From Arthrobacter gandavensis (GTDB lineage Bacteria > Actinomycetota > Actinomycetes > Actinomycetales > Micrococcaceae), in assembly GCF_009192735.1 (NCBI RefSeq), contig NZ_VTFU01000004.1:1-64000 (forward strand): DNA of 64,000 nucleotides, read 5' to 3'. The notes beneath the pieces are model-generated. The model was not told the origin of the DNA and ran no database searches. It was given only the letters and a program-made list of their open reading frames with translations. Each line of letters opens with the position of its first letter. The first letter of the stretch is position 1. Positions 1 through 8,734 of the stretch are shown here, piece by piece. Both the position numbers and the translations under genes were made by a program.

Positions 1-440
1 AACCGGATAAAGTCTTTCTTTTCTCTTCGCTGCAGTGTTTCTTTATTCTATTTCATCCGGCCGGTTTTAGCAATTCGGGATAATTCCCGATATTCGCTAT
101 TCCGTCCGGCTGAACCCGTCACGAAGCAACCGGATATTCTCCGTTGCTGTGTGTTGGGGTTTTGCTGCCGGTTCCGGGAGTCTCACTTGCAGATACACTT
201 CGCAGTGTCTGTCAGGCGCTCACCGGGGCAACTCACTCAACTTTACACAGCCCCGGCGGTCCGCGCAAACCGCTGGAGTGTGACCTCCTGCACTTCACAC
301 CGGATCCGTGCCAGCCGTCCCCCGCCCCTCCTCAGAGTGTGCTGCAGGAAACGAAGAAAGCCGGCCTCCAGACGCCCGGCAGCTCCGGGAATCCGGAGCC
401 GGCGAGTGCTGGAAGCCAGCCTTCATCAGGGCCGTTAAAA
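1..440. other. Non-coding, comparatively AT-rich region downstream of tyrS
   Basis: No gene is seen here. The first 150 bases are clearly richer in A and T than the rest of the window. They contain a 6-bp hairpin, TCGGGA-TAAT-TCCCGA (75-90). A second hairpin close to the tyrS stop is listed separately. Read on the minus strand, the far end is A/G-rich and resembles the leader of a highly transcribed operon. In Arthrobacter relatives an rRNA operon often follows tyrS, so this may be its promoter and leader; the rRNA genes themselves would lie outside the window. I could not find a convincing -35/-10 pair. Confidence 0.5.
382..399 (-). terminator. Hairpin downstream of tyrS
   Basis: A perfect 7-bp stem GCTCCGG / CCGGAGC with a GAAT loop lies about 40 nt past the tyrS stop. 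There is no T-tract, so terminator function is only probable. Confidence 0.45.
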
Positions 441-1760
441 CTATACGGCAGCCACTTCGACCGTTGCAAGGGTCCGCTTGCCGCGGCGCAGCAGCAGGTA
501 TTTGCCGTGCAGCAGTTCGCTGGCGGCCACCACGGTGTCGGCGTCGGTGACCTTGTGGTTGTTCACGTAGGCGCCTCCTTCGGCCACGGTCCGCCGGGCG
601 GCCGAGTTGCTGCCGGAAAGTCCGGATGCCACGAGCAGGTCAATGATCCCCAGGCTCCCGGCGTCGACCACCACGCGCGGCAGTTCCGCGGTTGCTGCCG
701 TCAGCGTTGCCTCGTCCAGCTCAGAGATCTCGCCCTGGCCGAACAGCGCCGCGGAAGCGGCAATGACCTTGTCCGTGGCATCGGTTCCATGGATCAGGGA
801 GGTGACATCGTAGGCGAGCCGGCGCTGGGCGGCGCGCTTATGCGGTTCCTCCGCCACGGCGGTGGCCAACTCTTCGATTTCCGCCTTGGTGAGGAAGGTG
901 AAGACCTTCAGCCGGTCCACAACGTCCGCATCGGGGGTGTTCAGCCAGAACTGGTACATGGCGTACGGGCTGGTCATGGCGCCGTCCAGCCAAATGGCGT
1001 TGCCTTCGCTCTTGCCGAACTTGGTGCCGTCGGAGTTGGTGATCAGCGGGGTGCCCATGGCGTGGACGTTCTTGCCCTCAACCTTGCGCACCAGTTCGGT
1101 GCCGGCCGTGAGGTTGCCCCACTGGTCCGAACCGCCGGTTTCCAGCACGCAGTTGTAGTTGCGGAAAAGCTCGAGGTAGTCCATGCCCTGGAGCACCTGG
1201 TAGCTGAACTCGGCGTAAGAAATGCCCTCGTCGGAGTTCAGCCGGGAGGAAACGATCTCCTTCTTGATCATGGTGCCGACCCGGAAGTGCTTGCCGACTT
1301 CCCGCAGGAAGTCGAGGACACTCATGGGGGCGGTCCAGTCCAGGTTGTTGACCATCTGCGCGGCGTTGTCGCCCTCAAAGCTCAGGAAGCGCTGAACCTG
1401 TCCCTGCAGGTAACCAACCCATTCAGAAACGGTTTCCTTGGTGTTCATGGTGCGCTCGGCCGTGGGGCGCGGGTCTCCCACCAGTCCGGTGGAGCCGCCC
1501 ACCAGGGCCAGCGGACGGTGGCCGGCCAGCTGCAGCCGGCGCATCGTCAGCAGCTGCACCAGGTTGCCCAGGTGCAGGCTCGGCGCCGTCGGGTCAAAAC
1601 CGCAATAGTAGGTGATCGAATCCCCGGCGAGCAGTTTCTCCAGTTCGGCCTCGTCAGTGGAGACATGGACGAGTCCACGCCACTTCAGTTCCTGCCAAAC
1701 ATTCTCGAAAGTCGGATCATTCTTCTGGGCGCTCAGGCCCGCTGGGGTTTGCGTAGTCAC
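441..1760 (-). CDS. tyrS: Tyrosyl-tRNA synthetase
   Basis: Class I aminoacyl-tRNA synthetase charging tRNA-Tyr in the cytoplasm. From the GTG start the protein is 439 aa, the usual bacterial length. The HIGH-type signature appears as HLGN (about 63-66), the KMSKS-type signature as KFGKS (about 247-251), and a C-terminal S4 RNA-binding domain spans about 370-439. The frame stays open upstream to an ATG inside the preceding gene. I chose GTG at 1760 because it lies 13 nt after the helR stop, has GGAA just upstream, and gives the normal family N-terminus. Probably co-transcribed with helR. Confidence 0.97.
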   Translation of the reverse strand: MTTQTPAGLSAQKNDPTFENVWQELKWRGLVHVSTDEAELEKLLAGDSITYYCGFDPTAPSLHLGNLVQLLTMRRLQLAGHRPLALVGGSTGLVGDPRPTAERTMNTKETVSEWVGYLQGQVQRFLSFEGDNAAQMVNNLDWTAPMSVLDFLREVGKHFRVGTMIKKEIVSSRLNSDEGISYAEFSYQVLQGMDYLELFRNYNCVLETGGSDQWGNLTAGTELVRKVEGKNVHAMGTPLITNSDGTKFGKSEGNAIWLDGAMTSPYAMYQFWLNTPDADVVDRLKVFTFLTKAEIEELATAVAEEPHKRAAQRRLAYDVTSLIHGTDATDKVIAASAALFGQGEISELDEATLTAATAELPRVVVDAGSLGIIDLLVASGLSGSNSAARRTVAEGGAYVNNHKVTDADTVVAASELLHGKYLLLRRGKRTLATVEVAAV

Positions 1761-1773
1761 GTTTTCCAAAATA

Positions 1774-4041
1774 TCAGTCTTCTTCTTCCACAATGCCAGC
1801 GGGAATCGGACCCGCGGCAATAAGACGCAGCCGCTGGGTGGGACGGGTCATCGCCACGTACAGGTCCCCGACCTTCCCGGCCGCGGCAGTCAGCAGCTCT
1901 TCCGGCTCCAGGATGACGACGCCGTCGAACTCCAGTCCCTTGGCTTCCCGGGGAGAGGTCACCACGATGTCCTGCTCAATCCCACCGGCACCGGTGCCGA
2001 GGCGCCGGCCGTACACGGCGCCAACTTCGCGGCGGACGGCGTCGAGGTGGTGTTCCTCCGCGATGATGGCCAGCAGTCCACCTTCAAGGGACTCCAGGTC
2101 CTCCGGGAGAGTTTCCATCAGGCGGGCAACCAGCCCACCCTCGGGCACCCGGTCAATGAACGGCGCCCAGCGGCCCTCGCGGACTGCCTTGGGTGCGGAC
2201 ACCACAAGACCGGCGGCATTGGCCATGCGGACAGCCGCTTCAGCAATCTGCGCCGGAGTGCGGTAGTTCACGGTCAGTTCTTCGAGCGTCCAGCGGTCCC
2301 CCACGAACGGCGTCAGGGCCTGCTGCCAGGACGTTGCTCCGGCCGCGGAGCTGGTCTGGGCAATGTCGCCGACGACGGTGAAGGACTTCAGCGGGCACCG
2401 GCGCATGAGCAAACGCCACTGCATGGCGGAGAGCTCCTGCGCCTCGTCCACCACAATGTGGCCAAAGGCCCAGGTGCGGTCGACGGCGGCGCGGTCCGCC
2501 GCGGTCAGGCGGGCCTCCCCCACCGTGTTGTGGTCCGCCAGGTCCTCTGCGGACAGGATGCCGTGGGCGCCGGAATCCTCCAGGAAACCCTCGGTGTTCT
2601 CGATGGCGCGTTCAGCATTGGCCAGGTCGCGCTTGCGCTGTTCCTCGCGCAGCGCCTGGTCACGTCCGGCGGAGGCATCCAGCTCACCCAGCAGCTCCGC
2701 TGCTTCGTCCAGCAGCGGAATGTCGGATTCCGTCCACGGCGCGTCGGGGCTGCGCCGCAGCAGGCGCAGTTCATCCTGGCTCAATTCAGGCGCCGCTGCC
2801 TCGAGGTGGCCCGGCTTGCTGAAGAGTTCGGAAAGAAGCTTCTCCGGCGTCATCGGCATCCAGCACAGGTTCAGCGCAACGCGCACATCGCGGGAGCTGC
2901 GCACGTCTTCGGCAAGGTAGGCGCGGTCGGTGCTGTTGCCGGCGCCGGCCGATTCCTCGAGCTGTTCCGTCAGCTGCTCGGTGAGCTCACGCAGCAGGAT
3001 CTTGACGAAGGTCACGCGTGCCTCGTTGTGCGGCTTGCCGGTGGCGCGGGCCTTGTCGCGCGCCCGCTGCACCATTTTCGGCGTCAGCGTCAGGATGGTG
3101 CCTTCAACGTTCAGCCGGCGCGGTTCAAGGACCGTGCGCTGACGGTTGGCGACGGCTCTGGCCACCACCTGTGCCATACCGATCCGGCCCTTGATCTCGG
3201 CAACGTGGGCGTTCTCTTCCGGCACGGCGTTGATGCCCGGCATCAGCTGGCCGAGGCTGGACATGACGACGCCGGTTTCGCCCAGGGAGGGCAGCACGCG
3301 TTCGATATAGCGGATGAAGGCATTCGAGGGGCCAACCAGCAGGACACCGGCGGACTTGAGCCGTTCGCGGTGCGTGTACAGCAGGTAGGCGGCGCGGTGG
3401 AGCGCGACGGCGGTTTTTCCGGTACCCGGCCCGCCCTGCACCACGAGGGTGCCGGCCAGCGGTGCACGGATAATCCGGTCCTGTTCGGCCTGGATGGTGC
3501 CGACGATGTCGGACATCTGCCCGGTGCGCTTGGAGTTCAGGGCTGCCAACAGCGCGCCCTCGCCCTGCAGCGCCTCGTCCTCCTCAAGCATGGAGTAATC
3601 CAGGACATCATCTTCGATGGCCTGCACATTCCGGCCCTTGAGGATGAGGTGGCGGCGCCGCCGGACGCCCTGGCGCTCAAACGCGGTGGCCTGATAGAAC
3701 GTGCCCGCTTCCGGAGCGCGCCAGTCAACCATCAGCCGCTGCAGATCCTCAGTGGACAGCCCGATGCGGCCGATGTAGCGCTCCTCGCCGTCGTCGAGGT
3801 CAAGCCGGCCAAAAACCAGGCGGTCATCCACGGCATTCAGCTGTGCCAGGCGGTCCTCGTACATGGTGGCAAAGGCATCGCGCTCGGAGCGGTTCTGGTG
3901 TGAACCGGCCGAGTGGCTGCGCCGCACCTGGGCCAGCTGTTCGCGCTTCTCCTCGCGGAGTTCATCGAGTCGTGAGTACAAACCGGCGACATATCGTCGC
4001 TCATGTTCCAGCTCTTGGTGGGCAGAAGACGTTTCAGGCAT
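1774..4041 (-). CDS. helR: RNA polymerase recycling motor ATPase, HelD/HelR family
   Basis: 755-aa superfamily I (UvrD-like) ATPase. It has a charged coiled-coil N-terminus (about 8-65) and Walker A GGPGTGKT at about 203-210. A VVDEAQ Walker B box sits at roughly 530-540, and UvrD-like helicase motifs run to the C-terminus (NYRTPAQIAEA, then TSPREAKGLEFDGV). Length, N-terminal hairpin and motif set match actinobacterial HelD (class II), which removes stalled RNA polymerase from DNA; HelR members also give rifamycin tolerance. The ATG at 4041 has an AGGGA ribosome site. No rifamycin-associated element was seen upstream. A plain UvrD/Rep DNA helicase is less likely given the N-terminus. Confidence 0.88.
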   Translation of the reverse strand: MPETSSAHQELEHERRYVAGLYSRLDELREEKREQLAQVRRSHSAGSHQNRSERDAFATMYEDRLAQLNAVDDRLVFGRLDLDDGEERYIGRIGLSTEDLQRLMVDWRAPEAGTFYQATAFERQGVRRRRHLILKGRNVQAIEDDVLDYSMLEEDEALQGEGALLAALNSKRTGQMSDIVGTIQAEQDRIIRAPLAGTLVVQGGPGTGKTAVALHRAAYLLYTHRERLKSAGVLLVGPSNAFIRYIERVLPSLGETGVVMSSLGQLMPGINAVPEENAHVAEIKGRIGMAQVVARAVANRQRTVLEPRRLNVEGTILTLTPKMVQRARDKARATGKPHNEARVTFVKILLRELTEQLTEQLEESAGAGNSTDRAYLAEDVRSSRDVRVALNLCWMPMTPEKLLSELFSKPGHLEAAAPELSQDELRLLRRSPDAPWTESDIPLLDEAAELLGELDASAGRDQALREEQRKRDLANAERAIENTEGFLEDSGAHGILSAEDLADHNTVGEARLTAADRAAVDRTWAFGHIVVDEAQELSAMQWRLLMRRCPLKSFTVVGDIAQTSSAAGATSWQQALTPFVGDRWTLEELTVNYRTPAQIAEAAVRMANAAGLVVSAPKAVREGRWAPFIDRVPEGGLVARLMETLPEDLESLEGGLLAIIAEEHHLDAVRREVGAVYGRRLGTGAGGIEQDIVVTSPREAKGLEFDGVVILEPEELLTAAAGKVGDLYVAMTRPTQRLRLIAAGPIPAGIVEEED

Positions 4042-4169
4042 GTTCGCGTTCCCTCTCGCAAAGGCAGACCGTCAAGTTTAGCGCGCATTTGGACTTTTTC
4101 CATGCATTGAGCTAACCGGGTGAGACCGGGTCTTGCCGGAATGGTGGTGGTGCGCCATAAGGGGGCGCG

Positions 4170-4201
4170 ATGGCCGGGCGCCTAAGCAGCCGCCCGGCCA
4201 T
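4170..4201 (-). terminator. Hairpin terminator downstream of apt
   Basis: An 11-bp perfect stem, ATGGCCGGGCG / CGCCCGGCCAT, with a 10-nt loop lies 12 nt past the apt stop. No T-tract follows, as is common in actinobacteria. Confidence 0.6.
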
Positions 4202-4213
4202 GACGTGAAGCGT

Positions 4214-4771
4214 TTAGTAGGCGGTCAGCGCGTGGACGGGATAGTCGTTCAGTGCCGCGCGGCCCCCAAGATCACGCAGTTCAAGCACGACGCCGAAACC
4301 GGCAACAACTCCGCCGGCCTTTTCGATCAGGCGGGCCGTGGCGCCGAGCGTTCCGCCGGTGGCGAGGACGTCGTCGAGAATCAGGATCCGTGATCCGGCC
4401 GGGAAATCGTCCTGGTGGACCTCAAGCGTGTTTTCGCTGTACTCCATCGAGTAGCTTTCCGAGTACACCTCGCGCGGCAGCTTGCCGGGCTTGCGGACGG
4501 TCAGCACGCCTTTGCCGGCGGCATAGGCTGCGGCTGCGGCGAGGAGGAAGCCGCGGGCCTCAATCCCGGCAACGTAGTCAAAGCGGCCTTCGTACTGGGC
4601 CAACAGGGAATCCACGACGGCGCGGAAGGCCTCTCCGTCAGCGAAAACGGGGGTCAGATCGCGGAAGACCACGCCAGGCTTGGGGTAATCCGGCACCACT
4701 GCGCCCAGGCGTTCGATGGTGTCGGCGATGGATTCGGTGTTCTGCGCGGCGTACGCGGGCGTTTCTTTCAC
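4214..4771 (-). CDS. apt: Adenine phosphoribosyltransferase
   Basis: 185-aa type I phosphoribosyltransferase that salvages adenine with PRPP to AMP. The PRPP-binding loop ILDDVLATGG is at about 131-140, preceded by the family segments YPKPGVVFRDLTP (about 29-41) and GIEARGF (about 69-75). Length is normal for Apt. The gene precedes helR on the same strand but is separated from it by about 170 nt and a strong hairpin, so it is probably a separate unit. Confidence 0.95.
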   Translation of the reverse strand: MKETPAYAAQNTESIADTIERLGAVVPDYPKPGVVFRDLTPVFADGEAFRAVVDSLLAQYEGRFDYVAGIEARGFLLAAAAAYAAGKGVLTVRKPGKLPREVYSESYSMEYSENTLEVHQDDFPAGSRILILDDVLATGGTLGATARLIEKAGGVVAGFGVVLELRDLGGRAALNDYPVHALTAY

Positions 4772-5028
4772 CCATCCACCTTACCCGCTGCGTCCCTTCG
4801 GGCCCGAGCCGTTTGGGCAGCTGTGGCACTTGTCTCGCCGCTCCAGGCTTTCGGCGTCCCCGGGACAGCGTGAGCACCGGCTCACGGGGGGGGCACGGGC
4901 TTCGGCGATGGCCGGACGGAGTACTCGGCTGGCGGAATAAAGGGGCAGCAGGGGCCGGTTGGAATGAAGCATGCCCTTTGCACAGGGCACTGAATTAACC
5001 GCATCAACAGTCAAGGATTGCAATACAC

Positions 5029-6021
5029 ATGGCTAACCTGCACAAAGTGCTTCAGAACAAGATCGGATTCGGCACGGCCCCGCTGGGAAACATGTTCCGG
5101 GACATCCCGCAGGAGGAGGCGCTGGCTACGGTTGAAGCCGCGTGGAACGAGGGCATCCGCTACTTCGACACCGCTCCCTTCTACGGAGCAGGCCTGGCGG
5201 AATCGCGCCTGGGCGAGGTCCTGTCGCAGTACAACCGCGACGAGTATGCGCTGAGCACCAAAGTGGGACGGCTGATCCTGGACGAGGAGGAGGAAAAAGG
5301 CTCGGGCCTCTTCACCCACGGACGTTCAAACAAGATCGCCACCGACTACACGGCCGACGCGACCCTGCGGTCCATTGACGAGAGCCTGCGGCGGCTCAAG
5401 ACGGACCGGCTGGACTTCGTGTTTATCCATGACACATCGCGGGATTTCCTCGGCGATGAGTGGATCACGAAGTTCGACGAGGCGAGGACGGGCGCGTTCC
5501 GGGTGCTGTCCCGGCTCCAGGAGGAAGGCGTGATCAACGGCTGGGGCCTGGGCGTCAACACCACGGAGCCCATTGAGCTGGCCATGGACATGGATCAGGC
5601 TGCTCCCACCATGAGCCTGTCCGCCACGCAGTACACCCTGCTGCAGCACGAACGTGCCCTGCAGCGCATGATGCCGGCGGCGCAGGAAAAAGGCGTCGGC
5701 ATCGTCGTTGGCGGGCCGTTCAACTCCGGCGCCCTGCTGGGCGGGGACTACTTCGATTACGCCGCGATTCCGCCGCAGGTCCAGGAGCGGATCTCCGCCC
5801 TGACGGAGATTGGCCGGCGGCACGGCGTAAGCCTGAAGGCTGCTGCGCTGCAGTTCTCCACCGCCCACCCCGCAGTGGCTGCGGTCATCCCGGGCTCCAG
5901 CCGGCCCGAACGCATCAAGGAAGACGTTGCCGCGATGAAGGCTGAGATTCCCGGCGCCTTCTGGGACGAACTGCTGGAAAAGAAGCTGATTTCAGCACAG
6001 GCTCCGCTTCCGCGTTCCTAA
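5029..6021 (+). CDS. Aldo/keto reductase
   Basis: 330-aa NAD(P)H-dependent oxidoreductase of the TIM-barrel AKR superfamily, probably cytoplasmic. The catalytic tetrad is visible: Asp47, Tyr52, Lys78 and His134. Cofactor-binding C-terminal residues fall in the VIPGSSRPERI segment (about 293-303). The overall type resembles D-threo-aldose dehydrogenase or pyridoxal dehydrogenase-like AKRs, but the substrate cannot be read from sequence. No clear Shine-Dalgarno precedes the ATG. The gene stands alone and converges on the glycosylase gene across a shared terminator. Confidence 0.85.
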   Translation: MANLHKVLQNKIGFGTAPLGNMFRDIPQEEALATVEAAWNEGIRYFDTAPFYGAGLAESRLGEVLSQYNRDEYALSTKVGRLILDEEEEKGSGLFTHGRSNKIATDYTADATLRSIDESLRRLKTDRLDFVFIHDTSRDFLGDEWITKFDEARTGAFRVLSRLQEEGVINGWGLGVNTTEPIELAMDMDQAAPTMSLSATQYTLLQHERALQRMMPAAQEKGVGIVVGGPFNSGALLGGDYFDYAAIPPQVQERISALTEIGRRHGVSLKAAALQFSTAHPAVAAVIPGSSRPERIKEDVAAMKAEIPGAFWDELLEKKLISAQAPLPRS

Positions 6022-6036
6022 CCTGAGCTTCACGGG

Positions 6037-6069
6037 ACGGCGTTCGGGGCACTCATTCCCGAACGCCGT
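6037..6069. terminator. Bidirectional terminator
   Basis: A 12-bp perfect stem, ACGGCGTTCGGG / CCCGAACGCCGT, with a 9-nt loop lies between two convergent genes, so it probably serves both. Confidence 0.8.
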
Positions 6070-6077
6070 TCTGCGTT

Positions 6078-6737
6078 TCACGGCTGCAGTGCTTCCTTTC
6101 CGGCGGCCGAGCCGCTGCGCCTGTTGCGGGCGACGGCGGGACGGTACTTGGATACCGTGGGATCCCCGGCGAGCCAGAACCGCCAGGGGTATTCGGTGCT
6201 GCCGCCGGGTCCGCTGACGCCCACGCGGGGGCCGGTGGACACCAGATGCTCCGGCACCGGGGCCTCCGGCAGCTCCAGCCGCAGGGGCGCGGAGAAGACA
6301 TCAGCGCCGTCCAGGGCACGGTTGATGCCCAGGGCCTGCGCCAGCCGCGCGGGTCCGCGTGCAAGGTCAAGGTCCGTGCGTGGACGGCCGCGGCGCTCCC
6401 TGGCGGTTTCCACGCCGTCGACGATTTCCCCCGCCCGCAGCAGCAGCCCCGTGGCCTGCCCTTCCACGCCGCAGACCACGTTGGCGCAGTAATGCATCCC
6501 GTAGGTGAAGTACACGTAGAGGTGCCCCGCCGGACCAAACATGGTGTTGTTCCGGGCGGTGCGTCCACGGAACGCATGGGATCCGGGGTCCACATCACCC
6601 ATGTAGGCCTCCACCTCGGTAACGCGGACGCTTACCGGTTCCCCGCCGTCGTCGTGCGTCAGGACTGAACCGAGCAGGAGGCGGGCAGCGTCGGTGGCCG
6701 GCACCGCAAGCCGTGTGCGTGCGCTTTTCTCTTCCAT
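6078..6737 (-). CDS. DNA-3-methyladenine glycosylase (AAG/Mpg type)
   Basis: 219-aa base-excision repair enzyme removing alkylated purines. The family core is plain: TEVEAYMG (about 40-47) with the catalytic Glu43 equivalent, then SHAFRGRTARNN (about 53-64), and the MFGPAGHLYVYFTYGMH strand that inserts into the minor groove (about 66-82). Length suits bacterial AAG homologues. The last 20 or so residues are basic and poorly conserved in appearance. It stands alone, convergent with the aldo/keto reductase. Confidence 0.93.
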   Translation of the reverse strand: MEEKSARTRLAVPATDAARLLLGSVLTHDDGGEPVSVRVTEVEAYMGDVDPGSHAFRGRTARNNTMFGPAGHLYVYFTYGMHYCANVVCGVEGQATGLLLRAGEIVDGVETARERRGRPRTDLDLARGPARLAQALGINRALDGADVFSAPLRLELPEAPVPEHLVSTGPRVGVSGPGGSTEYPWRFWLAGDPTVSKYRPAVARNRRSGSAAGKEALQP

Positions 6738-6809
6738 GCTTTCGACCGTAGCAAGGGGCGGCGCGCGGAACGGAATTTCGAAAGCCGCGGCCGGTACCTT
6801 TCTCCGGCG

Positions 6810-7658
6810 TCAGATCATGGAGCGGTAGAACCGCTGCAGCGCCGCCAGCCGGTGGGAGCTGGGATGGGTGATGCCGCCGTCCAGCTGATCACGGACTGAG
6901 TCGAGCGCAGCGTGCCAGTTGGCGAGGAGAGCTGCGGTTTGGTCCTGGCTCCCCTCAACGGGCTGGCGGATGACAATGCGGGTTTCCTCGCCGTCGTCGG
7001 TCATCTCCAGCTGCGCCTGCCCGCCAATTCCCGCCCGGCGTCCGATGGCGTCGACCGCGGCTTCCACGTCCTCGGCGGGGGCGCGGTACCAGCGTTCGAA
7101 GACCAGCGCGGCGTCGTCCCCCGTGCCCGTGACCCGGCCCATGCTCGGTGAAACGTCAAAGTCCCTGGCATAGGCGTCCCGCAAAGCCAGCCAATCCCCC
7201 AGGCCCTCCGGATCCGGGTCCCGTCCGGCGGCAACATTGGCAAAGGAATTCAGGATGTCCTGCCAGCCGGCGCTGCCCTCCGCCAGGAAATCGGGGCTGT
7301 CAGTGCGGGATCTGAAACACAGCAGCGCACCCCCGCCACTCTCCAGCACCTGCCATTCCAGGACGGATTCCAGTCCCAGGTCATCCTCCCAGGTGATTTG
7401 CAGGCTGGACAGCGGTTCAAGCTGCAGCACGGTGCCGGACGTGCTGCCGCCATCCATGTCCAGCGTGTATTCCTTGCCCACCTGCCATCCGGGACTCACC
7501 TGTCCCAGCCAACGGGAGACCTTGGCGGGATTGGTCAGGATGTCCCAGATGTGTGCTGTTGGATAGTCGAACTGGCGGTCGAAGGCGACCGCGTATCCGT
7601 CAGTGAGCTTCTCGATACGGCCTTCGGGGACCGGTGCGGAGCTGGAGCGTGCCGCCAT
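6810..7658 (-). CDS. SRPBCC (START/AHSA1-like) domain protein
   Basis: 282 aa from the ATG at 7658, which has a textbook AGGAGG 7 nt upstream; the frame is open much further upstream but that part is antisense-like composition. Residues about 20-160 form an AHSA1/START-like ligand-binding fold (FDRQFDYPTAHIWDILTNPAKVSRWLG near the N-terminus, written here as a family hallmark). A second, more divergent copy seems to occupy about 165-270 (FERWYRAPAEDVEAAVDAIG). Ligand and function are unknown; relatives are often co-expressed with ArsR regulators, and none is seen here. Confidence 0.75.
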   Translation of the reverse strand: MAARSSSAPVPEGRIEKLTDGYAVAFDRQFDYPTAHIWDILTNPAKVSRWLGQVSPGWQVGKEYTLDMDGGSTSGTVLQLEPLSSLQITWEDDLGLESVLEWQVLESGGGALLCFRSRTDSPDFLAEGSAGWQDILNSFANVAAGRDPDPEGLGDWLALRDAYARDFDVSPSMGRVTGTGDDAALVFERWYRAPAEDVEAAVDAIGRRAGIGGQAQLEMTDDGEETRIVIRQPVEGSQDQTAALLANWHAALDSVRDQLDGGITHPSSHRLAALQRFYRSMI

Positions 7659-7836
7659 GGTTTGTCCTCCTGTCCGGGTGCTGCCGGCTTGGACTGGTTC
7701 CAGCGTAGCTTCCGGGGCGGACGGTCCGTAAGGCTGGTCCCCCATGTGCGGCCGCGACCGCTCCAGTCCCCCGGGCCCGGTGAAGGCCCCGCGACCGCGC
7801 CGCGAAGGCCCGCCGGAGGAAAGAGCAGGTGTGGCG

Positions 7837-8631
7837 TTACTTGGCGGGCAGAGCCGATGGCCAGGGCAGGAGTTTCGGCAGTTCGACGCCGTCGGCTGCG
7901 GCTTCGGCCCGGAGGCTGCCCAGATTCGGCGTGCGCCCGGCGAGCCATGCGGCGATGTCGGTGGCCATCCCGTTGACGGCGATGGTGGTGGACGATGATT
8001 GTCCCTGGCCGCCCAGCAGACGGGATGGCATACCGAGCGGCTGCAGCCGCAGACGAATGCCGGCAGGCACGCGTGCGGCGAGGAAGCTGAACAGGTGTTC
8101 GCAAAACTGCGGCGACCAGCTGTCCGGATCCACTCCCAGGTCAAGGTCGGTCAGGTGGATGACCAGTTCCCGCCACAGGGCCAGTCCGCCGTCGCGGACA
8201 ACACCGTTGCGGTAGGAGATCGGTGCGTTCCAGTCCGGCTCCCGGAGTCCGTGAAAAGCCGCAAGCGCCCGGTCCAGGGATTCGCTGAGGGCCTGCCGGT
8301 GGCGGTCGGCGCTGCGGACCGCGCCTTCCTCAATGGCGCGGTTCCTGCCGTCGGCGCCGCCGTCGTACAGCTCGATCGTTTCGCCGCGGGCCGCGTACTC
8401 GAGCTGGCGAGCCATGCCGTCGGCAACGCCGGCCACGTGGGCCAGCACATGCCCGCGGGACCAGCCCGGAAGCCGCGAGGGGGCGCGGACGTCGTCGTCC
8501 GTCAGTGAAGTGATGTGCTCCTGCAGGGCGGCGGCCGCGGCATCAAGGTTCGCCAGCAGCTGCGGCGGGGTGGGGCGGGGCGCCGGTTTGGGCACGGAGG
8601 GGGAATCGGCGGATTCAGGGAGACCAGTCAT
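7837..8631 (-). CDS. Maleylpyruvate isomerase family mycothiol-dependent enzyme
   Basis: 264 aa. The N-terminal DinB-like four-helix domain carries LPGWSRGHVLAHVAG (about 54-68) with metal-ligand histidines. A WRELVIH segment supplies the ExxxH pair typical of the mycothiol-dependent maleylpyruvate isomerase fold. A C-terminal SCP2-like/MDMPI_C domain follows. Such proteins use mycothiol, the thiol of actinobacteria, for isomerisation or conjugation; the actual substrate is unknown. Residues 1-22 are Pro/Ser-rich and probably disordered. It lies 178 nt upstream of the SRPBCC gene on the same strand. Confidence 0.82.
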   Translation of the reverse strand: MTGLPESADSPSVPKPAPRPTPPQLLANLDAAAAALQEHITSLTDDDVRAPSRLPGWSRGHVLAHVAGVADGMARQLEYAARGETIELYDGGADGRNRAIEEGAVRSADRHRQALSESLDRALAAFHGLREPDWNAPISYRNGVVRDGGLALWRELVIHLTDLDLGVDPDSWSPQFCEHLFSFLAARVPAGIRLRLQPLGMPSRLLGGQGQSSSTTIAVNGMATDIAAWLAGRTPNLGSLRAEAAADGVELPKLLPWPSALPAK

Positions 8632-8734
8632 GGACCCACCCTAGGGGCAGCAGCCGGAAATTCGGGGTAGCCGGAAAACGGCGGTGTCGGCATGCCGGGA
8701 GGGGACACCGGTTCGGGGCGCCATCCGGGTGGCC

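Noticed and set aside
144-3903. Long plus-strand open frames (559 and 763 codons) opposite tyrS and helR
   Set aside because: Antisense shadows of GC-rich genes. Their translations are rich in His, Gln, Arg and Gly with no recognisable domain, while the minus-strand genes carry all conserved motifs.
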